Assembly (NCBI GenBank): GCA_013350335.1
Contig: CM023534.1
Location: 19,611,302-19,675,301 of the forward strand
Direction: 5' to 3'
DNA: 64,000 bases
From: Chimonanthus salicifolius
Lineage: Eukaryota; Streptophyta; Magnoliopsida; Laurales; Calycanthaceae
The notes below the pieces were generated by a model, which did not search any database, was not told the origin of the DNA, and saw nothing but the letters and a program-made list of their open reading frames with translations. The translations under genes were made by a program, and so were the position numbers. The stretch's first letter is position 1; each line of letters begins with the position of its first letter. This document shows positions 32,073 to 43,587 of the stretch, one piece after another.

Positions 32073-35000
32073 TGTAACATCCCGGATTTTCAAATGCATT
32101 ATTATATTGGATATTATCCTTTTTAATTGTTAAATTTAAGATTTATAAATGGAATGAATGTTAGATGGGTAACAATTGGGACAATGACCCAATTATGATC
32201 TAACGGATTTTGGATAGAGTTTGATTCTAATTAATTGGGTAAATGTAGTTAATTAGGTTGAATACCCAATGGGTCAAGATGAATTGATGTTTAAGGTAAA
32301 TGGGAAAGGAATTGATTTAATCGGGTCATATACCCGATTAAGACCTAAGGCATGGGATTCACCTCATCAAGTGAGGTGACATGTAAGTGGTATAGCCAAG
32401 TGAGACCCAAATCCACCTCATCAAGTGAGGTGGCGAGTGGTCTAAGGTCACATGTAGGGTCGGCTACCATGGTTGACTTGGTCAACCATGGGTGAGTTCA
32501 TGGGTGAGTTCAAAAGGGTTAAGTGAAGTGAGTTGAGTTAAGGAATTATTTAATTAAGAAATGAATTCAAGTTTTAAGTTAAGAGTTACATGGGTGAGTT
32601 CAAATCAAGATAGAGTTGAATAGGAAGTGAGTTCAAAAGTGAGTCACATGGAAGTGGAAGAGACTTAAGTGAGTCAAAGAGGGAGGTGGAGGGTTTCCAT
32701 CTCATGGAAACCCTAGACAAAACCTTTGGGAAGGGAGAGGGAAAGCCAAGTGTACGCCATGTGTCTCCTTGGTTAACCAAGGGACACATGGGAAAGACCA
32801 CACCTTAATGTGGGTGGTTGGGAGGTTAGGGCTACCAAAACCCATAGGGCCGATCCTCTCTTGGAAACAAAAAAGATAGAGTTTCATCTCATCCTCTCCT
32901 TCCCTCTTGAGCAAAAGAATCCTATCTCTCATCTCTCTCCCTCTCTTTACACCCTTGGCCGATCCTCTCCTTTGGAAGAAAAGATAGAAAGTCTTCCATC
33001 TCATTTCCTCCCTTTCTCAATCAACACTCTTGGCCGAATCCTCCATTGAAGAACAAGGAGGCTTTCAATCTCGTTCCCTCCCATTTCAGCTCTAGACTTG
33101 GAGGAAGAACAAGGACTAAGGAAGGAGAATGATAGAAGAGCAAGATCAGACCTAAAGAAATGGAGGAGACGCGGGAAAGGTATGTAATGTTTAATGAGGG
33201 TTTAATGGTTAAAAGAACCTAAGGGAAACATGGTTTCGGCTATAGAATGGCCGAAACCATGGGGTCCCATATTTGATGGAAAGGATTGGCTAAACCGTTG
33301 CAAACCGTGAAGGTGGATATCCATTTGAAGATGGAATATGTTTTGGAATAAATGATCAGAACCGTTGAATGATCAAAGAGTCGGTATCCATTCAAGGAAT
33401 GGGTAGGTGTTGAGGACCAACAACCAAGGGATGGAATGAAGAAATATGGATGATGTTTAAGATGTTTTTAAAGAATAAACAAATTTTAAGAGGAAGGGTT
33501 AAGTCTAACATCAAACAAATAATGACTGATTTCAGTTGACACTGTTGGCGGACGGGTATCACCGTCGACGGATAATGAACTAGACATGGTTTTCTATGGA
33601 CGGATAATAAAATGGACCAGGGCTGTCTGCGGACGGGTGTCACCATTCGCAGACGGGTCTTTATCTTATGTGGGACGGGTTTAGACGTTCCGCGGACGGA
33701 TAATGAACTGGATTTAGGTTTTTCTGTGGACGGATAAATAACTGGACAAAGGCCTCTGCGGACAGGTTTCTACCTTCCGTGGACGGGTAACAGTCAGGAA
33801 ATATATACTGTTTGCGGACGGGTTGGATGGCTTAGGATAGGTTACACTCTCTGTGGGACGGGTGTCTACCGTCCACGGGATGGGTGTGGACCGTCCGCGG
33901 ACGGGTGTGGACTGTCCGCAGGATGGGTAACAAGTGTGGACTGTCTGCAGGTATCAGACCTCGGCTATACGCTGGCTGCGGATGGGTATCACCGTCCGCG
34001 GACTGGTGTCTATCGATCGCGAACGGGTAACAAACTTATGTGTTGTGCTGTCTGCGGACGGGTCACAGTCTGTAAGACGGGTTTCTGCTGTCCGCGGACG
34101 GGTGTCTACTGTCCGCAGGATGGGCTGCGAACGGGTGACCGACTGATTTTTAAAAGTGAAGTTTTGTATGATTTTCCTTTTCCAAATGGTTAAGTTTAAT
34201 TGGAGGGATGTAAAGAATGATTTAAATCAATTAAATAATTAATTTGACTATTTTATATGATGAAATTAATTTAAGTTAATGGGATTTCACAAATGGGTGA
34301 ACGATTGGCTTTGACGTGATCGGTGATCGGTTTTGACGAAAACGCAAGGATACAATACTTGGACGTGGGTAGGATTCCTACCTTGTTGAAACACTTGGAT
34401 TATGTAGATGCAATGGCTTTTATTTCCATGATTGATGATCTAGTTTTGGTATCAAAATGCTTATGTTTTAAGAATGGATTTCAAGGCTATTATGTAACTT
34501 AATGTGAAATAACATGTTGCACTCACATCTCATGCATAGCATGAGAGGGAACATATGAGAGGAGTCCACGCTCCATTCGAGGTAAACAAACATGGGAAGA
34601 GATCCGCACTGATTTTGATTGAGAAATGGTATATGATGTTTGAAATGAAAGAGGAGTACACGCTCCGTTCGGTGGGGCCGATAAGGCATAAGTGGGGAAT
34701 CATGACAATGAATACCTTGATGTGGCTTGATCATCAAGAGGATTAACTATGTATTTTTGAGATATGGTTGATGGGTGGGAAATCATGGCATATAACACCC
34801 ATGGCATGGCATTGTTTTAGCATGATTTGATATTATGTATCTATTCTAATTTTTATACTAATCCCATGTGTTTGACCCTACTCGGAATACCTACTGAGCA
34901 TGTTGACTAACACCCTACTTCTACCTTAGATGATGATATAGGGAATAGACGGAACGATGGACGCGAAAGGAGCCAAGCTTAGGAGCTTGGATAATTTAGA

Positions 35001-35381
35001 CTTACTTTATTTAAGTTTTATTTCAGACAATGTAATTTGAGTTATTCGCATTTTGGGACTGTAATAACTTAGAGCTATCTTTCTATGGTTTTGTTATATT
35101 TTTGGACATTTGAACTTAAGTTAATCTATGTGATTGACTTCCTTGCTTAAAAATGGATAGAGATAGTAACTCTAATCTTATATTAATTAGTATAGCCTTA
35201 ATGCGTGTTAACTGTTTTAGTGGACTCGGTCCACTCACACGTATGGTTGGCCAGTTAAGGGCTGGGCTTTGGAAACTCAAACTTAGCTCGCGTCGTGGCG
35301 TCCCGCTCTCTCTCACTCTTTATTTCAAAAAAAAAAAATAGACTCTGATTTTCAATGAGTAAAAAAGGGTGGGGCGTTACA
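32073..35381 (+). mobile_element. Solo LTR of a Ty3/gypsy-type retrotransposon, 3.3 kb
   Basis: It starts TGTAACATCCCGG and ends GGTGGGGCGTTACA, so it has TG...CA ends with the inverted TGTAAC/GTTACA termini. The 5-bp duplication GCTAT lies at 32068-32072 and 35382-35386, and the interrupted tandem repeat reads on across the junction. No gag, pol, second LTR, primer-binding site or polypurine tract is visible, so this is a single LTR left by recombination. Such long LTRs with TGTAACAYCC ends are common in plant chromovirus lineages; the lineage is inference. Inside are GAGGTG-rich direct repeats (32350-32430) and the CGGACGGG array at 33530-34140. Confidence 0.85.
33530..34140 (+). repeat. 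GCGGACGGGT minisatellite-like array inside the solo LTR
   Basis: Degenerate copies of a 25-40 bp unit around TGTCCGCGGACGGGTRTC recur across about 600 bp. Several contain the palindrome TCCGCGGA or ACCGTCCGCGGACGGGT. The base composition is far more GC-rich than the rest of the LTR. Confidence 0.8.
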
Positions 35382-35754
35382 GCTATAATCTGAGGTAGTT
35401 GTCGTGACTGTGACTGAGGATGAAAGCTCTGAAATACATCATTGGGCTCTAACCGAGAGGTTTCAAACCTAGTTAGGCCTGGAAATTTTATTGAGTAGGG
35501 ATGGTGTCTCTCTTAGGTGAAAGACTCTAAACCTGATTAGGGTTCCACTTGTACGGGTGTAACTCGGTGGCCATAATCCGAGGTGGTCACTATGACAAGG
35601 GATGAAGGTTTTGAAATATGACATCATGATCCTAGTTCCACTTGTACGAGATGTACTGGCTAGCCACAATTTGAAGGTAGTCATCGTGACCATGGATGGA
35701 AGCTCCTTAAATATGGTATTGGACCCTAATCAGGTGGTTTGGAACACCAATTGA

Positions 35755-35900
35755 TTTTGATGTTAAAAGAAAAAAGATTCTGTAAACAAGCATATTAAAA
35801 AAACCTGGTGGTTTTGATGTTAAAAGAAAAAGGATTTGGTAAAAAAGATGTTTTAGAAATCCTAGTGGTTCTTATGTTAAAAAGAAAAAGATTTGGTACA
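35755..35900 (+). repeat. Three tandem units of about 60 bp
   Basis: TTTTGATGTTAAAAGAAAAA followed by GGATTTGGTAAA occurs three times, near 35755, 35812 and 35868. Confidence 0.7.
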
Positions 35901-36080
35901 CTGGAAAGTCTTGGAAAAATAGTTTTGGTAAACAATGATATTTTTTAAAACAAGTTTTCAATGAAAGGTTTTACGCGGTTCAATTTAAAATTTCTATGTG
36001 CATGTACTCTTAAATGTATAACTAAGTTGAATTTTTTATCATGAATTATTTTATTCTCTATTAGACATGTGAAGAGACTA

Positions 36081-36262
36081 GAGCTGCATTTGGATAAAGG
36101 GTAGTTTTACTGGGGTCACCCTTGAATACCCCAAGTTTCAATTGAGTATTTAAAAAAGGTGATGAGATGAGTGATTTTTTGAATTTTTATATTCACTTGG
36201 AGTAATTTTTAGATTGCCAAACAAGGATAGGGTCACCCCCCTTACCCCCATCCAAACGCAGT
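36081..36262. mobile_element. MITE with GGCTGCGTTTGGATG-type termini
   Basis: Inverted ends GAGCTGCATTTGGATAAAGG and AGACTGCGTTTGGATGGGG, flanked by CTA on both sides. The interior matches the MITE at 24577-24776 (GGTAATTTTAC, GGGTCACCCTTGAATAC). Confidence 0.75.
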
Positions 36263-37400
36263 CTAGGGGTTTCTCTGAGTTGTCGTGAGGGGTCAGATAC
36301 TTGATAGATTTTCTTAAGAAATTTAGCATGTAGTATTCAGTTAATTTTTATTATTTTATTGAAATGTATTCTGATCCAGGTGTTTTAAGTACTTCAAGCT
36401 TATAATATTTACTAGACATAAATGGGTTAGTTGGTGTAAGAAAATATTGATGTGTTTTTATTATTATTGTGGTAGATGGTATTGGACGGGTAAAGAGATC
36501 CCATGATAAATATATGTGAATGAAGAATTATTAGAAATTTAGAAGGATTATTTACAAGTTTTTAACATGTTGTAAAAAATTTCAATTATCCTGAATACAG
36601 ACGGAAATCTGTCAAAATTTCAGTAGAAATCTACCTTTTGAAAATGCTTAGTTAGACAATTAGAGAAAAAAATTAGGTCATTTTACCCAATTTAAGTTAT
36701 GTCATGAGATACGGTGCGTGACACAATATCAATTTGATTGCCAAGAATTAAAATTACAGTGAATACAATAAGTTTTAAATTTGTGGCATTTAAATCATAA
36801 CACTATACTTACTATCAAAGACTCTTACTTTATTTTGTGAATTATGATTTAATTAGATTTTTTTAAATTCTTTTGTAATTTATTCCAAATTTATTTCCTC
36901 CATTATAGATGGTTCAATCGACCCCTACGTGTGTATCTAATACTATATCTAAATTATTCAAAATTTCGAGAAAATATTGTCTGCTGAAAAAAAAAACTAC
37001 ATATCTGGAATTTGGATCAGATTACTAAGCATGTTAAAAATTTGATCTATGCCAAGTATTTTTTTTTTAAATAGGGAGAATCAGGTACTTGGGTCCAACC
37101 TGGTTCTCTTTATAGTGTGGACAGATCATGATTTCTACTGTTGGGTGGGTTCCACTTCCACCTTGGTCTCCGACGTTGGATGGCTCATAATGATTCATAT
37201 TTTAGATGGGTCCCACAAATTCACATCTACAGTTGACCCACTATTTATTTGTGTAATATCATGGGTCTTTTCCCTCCTGTCATTTCCTAATGGTCTACCA
37301 TCTCTGCAGTGTCTGGCCTGTTAGAATTGACAGAGACTGGTAATTATTTCCAAACATTGGTTTTCATGTAACGACTGTATTTTGCTAAGTGAACGAGTCT
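36263..37400. other. Intergenic
   Basis: AT-rich, without recognised genes. 37090-37320 carries TGGGTCCCAC- and GATGGCTCATAATG-like phrases of unknown origin. Confidence 0.4.
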
Positions 37401-37409
37401 CTTGTACAC

Positions 37410-37790
37410 TTGGTTTTCGAATCGCTGGCCGAGATTTGGACCGGGACAGACCGGTGATGGATGAATGTGAGTGGAAGGGTATCGGCTTGTAACCATTGAT
37501 ATATATCGGTTGATGATTCAGACGCAGGGGTAAAAACTTCGGTTCGGTTAATACATTGCATATCGGTCGATATATATCAGGATTTCGAACGCTGATATAT
37601 TTCGGCCGATACATATAGTATAGGCCAGAGAGAGAAAAATTCGGCTGATACAGGAGAATATCGGCCGATTTTTATTTTTTATTTAAAAAAAACAAATATC
37701 GACGTGGGCCCAGTCGATATCTAGGTCGATATTTCAAATATTGGCCGATATATATTTTTTTTAAAAAAACAACCTTTTTATTTATTTTTT
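37410..37790. mobile_element. ATATCGGCCGATAT-family sequence, ends unresolved
   Basis: Repeated TATCGGTCGATAT, TTTCGGCCGATA and ATATCGGCCGAT palindromes and AAAAAAACAA stretches match the inner structure of the CAGGGG hAT family at 18018 and 28833. I did not find a matching target duplication. Confidence 0.6.
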
Positions 37791-37987
37791 AAATGAATTT
37801 TTTTCAAAAAAAACCACCAAGATTTTTTAAAAAAAAATGAGGAGAGAGAAAAATTTCAGCCAAGATCAAAATTCCACCTGAATTTTGGCCCCTGTACAGA
37901 CATAATGACCATTTGTATTCAACGAATCCAACTTTTTACCCTAACTTATACATGAGAAAGATCTACACTAGATCCATTGCTCTATAC

Positions 37988-38323
37988 TAGGGGTGAAACT
38001 TAGGTCAGATTGTAATCTGTTTCGAATGGTCTGACTTGAAAAATCAATGGGTTTGAATTATGGTTTTTTATATCTCGGGTTGGAAAAAAATAAACACGTA
38101 TGAAATTTGGGTCGAGTCAAGTTGAAAAATTTAAAAACAATCCGACTTGACCCAACCCTAGTGCACTAAGTTATAAAAGAGCACTTAAATCGAGTCGGGT
38201 CAAAAATTTGGATCACGTCGGGTTGGGTAACTCGGGTCAACAATTCGGATTGGATTCAATAAATTTTGACATGAGTCAAGTTGGATTTATTGAAATCCAG
38301 ACCTGACTCAAATTTCAACCCTA
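37988..38323. mobile_element. hAT MITE with TAGGGGTGAAA ends
   Basis: Inverted ends TAGGGGTGAAACTTAGGTCAG (left, one base beyond the shared core) and TAGGGTTGAAATTTGAGTCAG-like (right, complement) enclose GGTCGGGT- and GACCCAACCC-like repeats, as in the MITE at 27175. Flanking octamers CTCTATAC and CTTTACAG agree at only 5 of 8 positions. It stops 82 bp before the Mutator-like element. Confidence 0.7.
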
Positions 38324-38405
38324 CTTTACAGACACTACGGAATGTTCATCCATCTACTTCGATTTTCATGAATTTGGGTCTCAAGTGTCATTATATTTAA
38401 AAAAA

Positions 38406-39289
38406 GGCGCGAGATTTACATATCCGGTTTTTCTGCCTCTACACACCCGTTTCCGGGTGTGGGTGGTTAATTACCACGATATCCCCGTGTTTCCATTCGT
38501 TTGAACGAATTCCCAGTTAATTTCGAAATTCGTTCGAACGAATGGACGCATACCCCCTCCATTTTCATTCATTCGAACGAATTCCCAGTTCATTTCGGAT
38601 TCGTTCGAATGAATACATGCATCTTACCGAAATTTTGACTCATTCGAATGAATGCCACTGTGTAAATTCCATTCATTCGAATGAACAATTCATTTGAACG
38701 AATGCCCAAGTGTAAATTCCATGAATTCGAATGAATGGGCAGAAGTTGTTCATTCGTTCGAATGAATGGATTGATTCATTCGAACAAATGTATCAGAGAG
38801 GACTGGAAAATAGCAGTCCTTCTCTCGAATGTCATTCGTTCGAATGAATGGATTGATTCATTCGAATGAATGACAGTTATGTTCATTTGTTCGAATGAAT
38901 TAATCCATTCATTCGAGCGAATGACATATAAACGTGCATTCATTCGAATAAATGACTTGATTCATTCGAACGAATGTATCAGAAAGGACTGGAAAATGAC
39001 AATCCTTTTCTCGAATGTCATTCGTTCGAATGAATCAAGCCATTCATTCGAATGAATGCACGTCTATATGCCATTCGTTCGAATGAATCAGTCAATTCAT
39101 TCGAATGAATGACAACTTATATGTCATTCGTTCGAATGAATTGACTGATTCATTTGAACGAATGTATCAGAGAGGACTGGAAAATGACAGTCATTCTCTA
39201 GGAATGTCATTCGTTCGAATGACCTATAAGTTGTCATTCGTTCGAATAAATTGACTGATTCATTCGAATGAATGACAACTTATATAAGT
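38406..39289 (+). repeat. Left terminal inverted repeat of the MULE, palindrome array
   Basis: The outer 75 bp (GGCGCGAGATTTACA..., CACCCGTTTCCGGGTGTG) are followed by about 24 copies of the palindrome ATTCATTCGAATGAAT or variants such as CATTCGTTCGAATGAATG, at intervals of roughly 20-45 bp. Larger direct repeats include the ATCAGAGAGGACTGGAAAAT block (38789, 38980, 39166). The left repeat is about 200 bp longer than the right because it has extra units. Confidence 0.9.
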
Positions 39290-39374
39290 GATCCTTCACG
39301 AAATTCCACTCATATTATTCCATTCAAAACCTTAAACTGTGGTTTCCCTCCCTCTCCCTTCGCCCTTGAACCCC

Positions 39375-39730
39375 TTGCTGAATCCCTTCTCCCTTAAACC
39401 CCATTTTCAACTCCTTTTTCAATCCCAAACCCTTGAACCTCATTTCTGTCTCAAACCCTTAAACCCCATTTTGAACCACCTTCTTCAAAGACTTCTCCTC
39501 AAAACCCCATTTTCACCCTCCCCTTTTTAATCCAAAACCCTTGAACCCCATTTCAATCCCAAACCCCATTTTGAACTACCTTCTTCAAAGATTTCTCCTT
39601 AAAACCCCATTTTGAACCACCTTCTCTAAAGATTTCTCCTTAAAGCCCCATTTTCAACTCCTATTTCAATCCTAAACTCTTGAATCCCATTTCAATCCCA
39701 AACCCTTAAACCCCCTTTTCTATCCCTTCT
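39375..39730 (+). repeat. Tandem AAACCCCATTTT repeats, leader region of the transposase gene
   Basis: Units with CTTAAACCCCATTTTGAAC and CTTCTTCAAAGATTTCTCC recur about six times. Their place between the left terminal repeat and the transposase start, and their pyrimidine-rich character, suggest a 5' leader. Confidence 0.6.
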
Positions 39731-41736
39731 CTCTTAAACCTTTCTTTAAACACATTCTCTCAATCTCTTATATCGGTTCGAAGTTGTCTCTCTGAAGCTA
39801 TTGTCTGGATCTCTTATTTCGAATCGGAGGTAACCCTCTCTCTTATCTCATTATTATTAGTGTTTTAGTGGTAGTTTTTAATCTCTAAGTGGCATGGAGT
39901 TTGTTAAGGGATGTTTTGAAAGTCGTGAGGACCTTATAAATTATATTAAGAATATCGTTTTTGCAAAAGGACTTATAACTACCATAAAGAGGTCATGTAA
40001 TAAGGAAAAGAAAGTAGTAATTGGCTTGCGATAGAGGAGGTAAATACCACCGTACGATTAGCTTGGACGATGATGCGAGAAAAAGAAAGCATGCTCCTGC
40101 CAATTCAATTGTCCTTTTCAAGTGAAAGGAAAACAGATTGTTGATGGGTCATGGAAGTTGACTATAAAGAATTTGGATCACAATCATAATATATCGGATG
40201 TATTATTAGGTCATAAAAGTAAAAGATGTTTTTCAGATGTTGAGAAAAGAATGATCATTGAAATGAGGAGTTGCAATATACCAATTTTGACGACACTTAG
40301 AAATCAAATCAAATCCAAATATTGGAATATCAGCGGCTGATTTGCATAACTTTTGTTCTACGCTTCGGAAAGAGCAACTAAGGGATCAAACTAAAATTCA
40401 AGATCTGATAGAAGATCTTCAAGAAGGTGATTACCAATATTTTCTTGACCATGACAGTGATGGTCATTTGTCCAATCGATTTTTTTTCACATGTAAAGTC
40501 AATTTTTTTTAGTAAGAGCTGCCATAATGTCCTTCTAATGGATTGCACGTATAGAACCAACAAATATCATATGCCATTACTTCATATTGTTGGTGTAACA
40601 AGTTTCAATAAGAACTTCTGCTCATGCTTTGCATTTCTACGAAATGAGAAATTTGAAGATTATGTATGGGCATTACAAATATTTAAAAAAGTCTTTAGAG
40701 TGGAGCATGATCGACAGGTTCTTTTGACTGATATGGAATTGGCGTTAAAGAATGCCATTGATTTGGAGTTCCCTAATACTGTAAATATTTTGTATTCTTG
40801 GCACATCAATAAGAATATTGTTGCTCGTAGTAAATCTATATTTAAGAAAATCGAATATTGAAATGCATTTTTTTACCGAATGGAATGACTTGATTGAGTC
40901 CCCAACCGAAGAAGCATTCAATACAGCGTTTGAGGCATTCAAAAAAATTTTCAGAGATGATTCGCAGGCAGTGAACTACTTAACAAGGACGTGAATCCCA
41001 CATAGAAAATAATTCGTATGGAAGATTCGGTTTGCATGTGATGTGTCTATTCCTTTTTTTGATGAATTGAACAGTAAAGATTCTCATTTCGCAATGAATG
41101 AGGTTTACAACCAATATGATATACTTATGAACCGATCATTTTCACCCATTTGTATGGAAGAGTTTAAAACTTCAATAGGCCTACCGTGTGCTCACAAAAT
41201 GCAATGGATAGACAAATTACATTTGGATGATATACACCCACAATGGAGAATCAACTTAATCTCATTGGACTACTTAAATGTTGTAAGGCAGAGGCCTGGA
41301 GATGTATTAGACGTACACTTTGAAGGTATTAAGAACAAATATAGACATTTGTCTTCATATGATCAAGAGGTGCTCCTAAATCATCTCCAAAATCTTGCCA
41401 TCCATGATAAACCAACCAGTCACCCTATTATGCAATATTCTAGAGGATGTCATCTAGGTTTAAGGAATTCTTCATAGGGCCAAACGTCTATAAGTCGAGA
41501 TCTTTCTGTATTTGAGATTGTAGAGAATCAAGTAAATGGAAGAAGATACAGGTTATGCAAAAATATTGGTTATACGAGGAGAACTTGTCCGAATAGAATT
41601 GCTACACAAGCATCTACGAGTGTAGATTTAAATGTCGATCTTAATGTAGGTGATTTCCATTAATCACAAACAACGAGTTTTTCACAGGATAGTGGATCTT
41701 ACAACTTTGACGACGATTCGATATATAGCTCTACAG

Positions 41737-42977
41737 CATGGGTAGAAAAATCTGTTGGGCGGATATCGGCCGCACTTTTTCTCTCTCTTGTCCCTTTTTT
41801 TTTTAAAAAAAATTCCAGAAAAATTACAGTAAATGCAGATAATTATGTGCTTATTTAATATGTAATTTTTTCATAAAATATCGGGCATTTACATCTTCTA
41901 ATATATTTTTGAAGTTACGATATCGGGAAATTATATAATTAGTAATAAAATGGTGAAAATTATAAGGAAAAATAGATAAATGAGGAAAATTTGTAAAAAT
42001 AATTTCATAATTTATTTTCTTAGTTAATGAGTATTATTTTAAGTTATGAATTATAGAAAAAAAATAATAAAATGATTAAAAATTACATAATAATGTAGAA
42101 AAAAATTAGAAAATGAAACTCATGGGGTCCTAATCACTTGAACTGATAACCACAAATGTCATACATAATAATATAATGTTTTCTTTCATTTGAGAAAATA
42201 GATTTTATTTTTCATTAATAATAATTAGATAATAAAATTATTAGATAAAATTATGAACTATAGTTAATTATGTTAAATTGATATAATAAAAATAAAGAAT
42301 ACCTTCTAATAATAATGACAATGGTAAAAATATTAGATGATAGATATAATATTAAATTATTACAATAAGATAAATAAAAGAAAACATTATACTTTTTATT
42401 TTCAGTATAAGTAAATAATGTATTTAAAATAAAAAAATATTACTTTCACATTAAAAATAACTTTTTGATAAATGATAACATGTAAGAATACACACATGAC
42501 TTTCCATGTGAGGTCTTTAGGAAGAACACGTGAGTTCTTTTCATAAAGAAGTGTTTTCACTTAAAAACCCTAATGCTCATCTTTTAATACCCTTCTTCTC
42601 TTTCACTCTCTCTAATGAACCCTAGCCGCCGCCGCTGCTCTCTATATTTTTCCCATCAACGAAGAAGAAAAAGAAGAGAAAGGAAAGCTGTGAAAGGTAT
42701 AGCGATTTTTTTTCTTCAATCTTTTCTCCATATTTTATTTTTTCTCTTTCCATTCTTTCTCGTCCGATATTTCTAAAAACAAAAAAAAAAAAATTTAAAA
42801 ATAACAAACAACCTGAAGTTTTAAAATTCGGCCGATATCATGACCAAATTATCGGTCATATCGGCCGAATTTTTTTGTACGGCCAATACGTATCGTATCG
42901 GCCGATATAGATCAACGGTCGAAAATCCGATATAATTCGGCCGATACATACAATATCGGCCGAATTTTTGACCCCTG
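41737..42977. mobile_element. hAT element of the CAGGGG/ATATCGGCCGATAT family nested in the MULE
   Basis: Near-identical 8-bp duplications CTCTACAG (41729-41736) and CTCTATAG (42978-42985) flank it. Its ends are CATGGGTAGAAAAATC and, from the right, CAGGGGTCAAAAATTCGG. ATATCGGCCG palindromes lie at about 41763-41775 and 42825-42970. The 1 kb between is AT-rich, then promoter/leader-like (see next entry). No transposase. The copy lies in the last coding part of the MULE transposase. Confidence 0.85.
42480..42720 (+). promoter_or_regulatory. Possible captured host promoter and first exon
   Basis: Within the nested hAT element, the segment shows a telo-box-like AAACCCTAA (about 42557), a pyrimidine-rich leader and an ATG at 42614. 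The ATG opens MNPSRRRCSLYFSHQRR-like codons before a donor-like AAAG|GTATAG (about 42696). Telo-boxes with ACCCTAGCCGCCGCC leaders are typical of plant translation-machinery genes. That this is a captured gene start is inference. Confidence 0.35.
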
Positions 42978-43587
42978 CTCTATAGAAATGACCGAAGTAA
43001 GTTCATTCCTTAATTGATATATGTATTTATCAATCGACATAAAACTCTTCCATATGTTCTAATGTGATTTTTTAAATGTTATGCAGTGGTCTAGTGATCT
43101 TAGAGATAATGACGATTTCATGCAATGGTGGAATCAATGAAGTGAAGATAGGAGTGGAAATGTATTCATTTTAAGTGGAAAATGTATTCATTTTAAGTAG
43201 AACATGTATTCATTTCATATTAGGAATGCTCTTGAATGTACTCTCTTGTATGTTAAGCATGGTCTTGAATGGCTTCCGATTGAAGTACATTTATGCTCTT
43301 GAATGCTCTTGTCAATTTCAATGTATTCATTTTAAGTGTAAAATGAAGTAGATTTATTCTGATATTTAAGTTAGGAATGCTCTTAAATGCTCTTGTCAGT
43401 TTCAATGTGATTATGGAGAGTATGAAAATCAAATGAAATATAAAATTTACAACATCTGTTCAAAATAACATGTTTAAAGTAATGACCCAATTCACAACGA
43501 AAATCTGATAAATAATAGAATATGTTCATTCAAAATATGAAATTTACATCTCTTTTACATGTCAATAAAAATAAAAAAAAAAATACA

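Larger units (their letters stand above)
31945..35720 (+). repeat. Tandem repeat array interrupted by a solo LTR
   Basis: Units carrying ACTTGTACGGGGTGTACTC, GTGGCCATAAYCCGAGGTGG and GATGAAAGYTCTGAAATA recur near 31950, 32040 (split by the LTR and continued at 35382), 35545 and 35638. A longer period, including TTTCAAACCTAGTTAGGCCTGG and ATTTTATTGAGTAGGGAT, recurs at 31867 and 35461. Function unknown. Confidence 0.7.
39894..43140 (+). pseudogene. MULE transposase (FAR1-like, MULE, SWIM domains), frameshifted
   Basis: ATG at 39894. The domains are those of a plant MULE transposase. An N-terminal FAR1-type DNA-binding region has CFESREDLINYIKN, then CDRGGKYHRTISLDDDAR in a shifted frame, then LTIKNLDHNHN (39894-40340). 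The MULE catalytic core is at 40500-40860, with LLMDCTYRTNKYHMPLL, the VGVTSFNKNF block and VLLTDMELALKNAI. A SWIM zinc finger with CMEEFKTSIGLPCAHKM follows at 41140-41200. A tail with DDDSIYSS is cut by a hAT insertion at 41737. A plausible final exon after a TTATGCAG acceptor encodes WSSDLRDNDDFMQWWNQ and stops at 43138. At least four frameshifts or stops (near 40033, 40100, 40340, 40500 and 40860) make it inactive. It sits immediately inside the left terminal repeat, which probably carried its promoter. Confidence 0.85.

Noticed and set aside
34468..34746. Short frames in the solo LTR
   Set aside because: No protein motif; the region is LTR sequence bounded by GCTAT duplications.
38870..39055. 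Small open frames inside the MULE terminal repeats (also 45532-46069 and 49240-49461)
   Set aside because: They translate the TTCGAA palindrome array (SNE, HSNE, SFE repeats) and reflect low stop frequency, not genes.
38480..39290. CRISPR-like array of short regularly spaced repeats
   Set aside because: Eukaryotic context; spacing is irregular, the spacers themselves are repetitive, and the array is one arm of a MULE terminal repeat.
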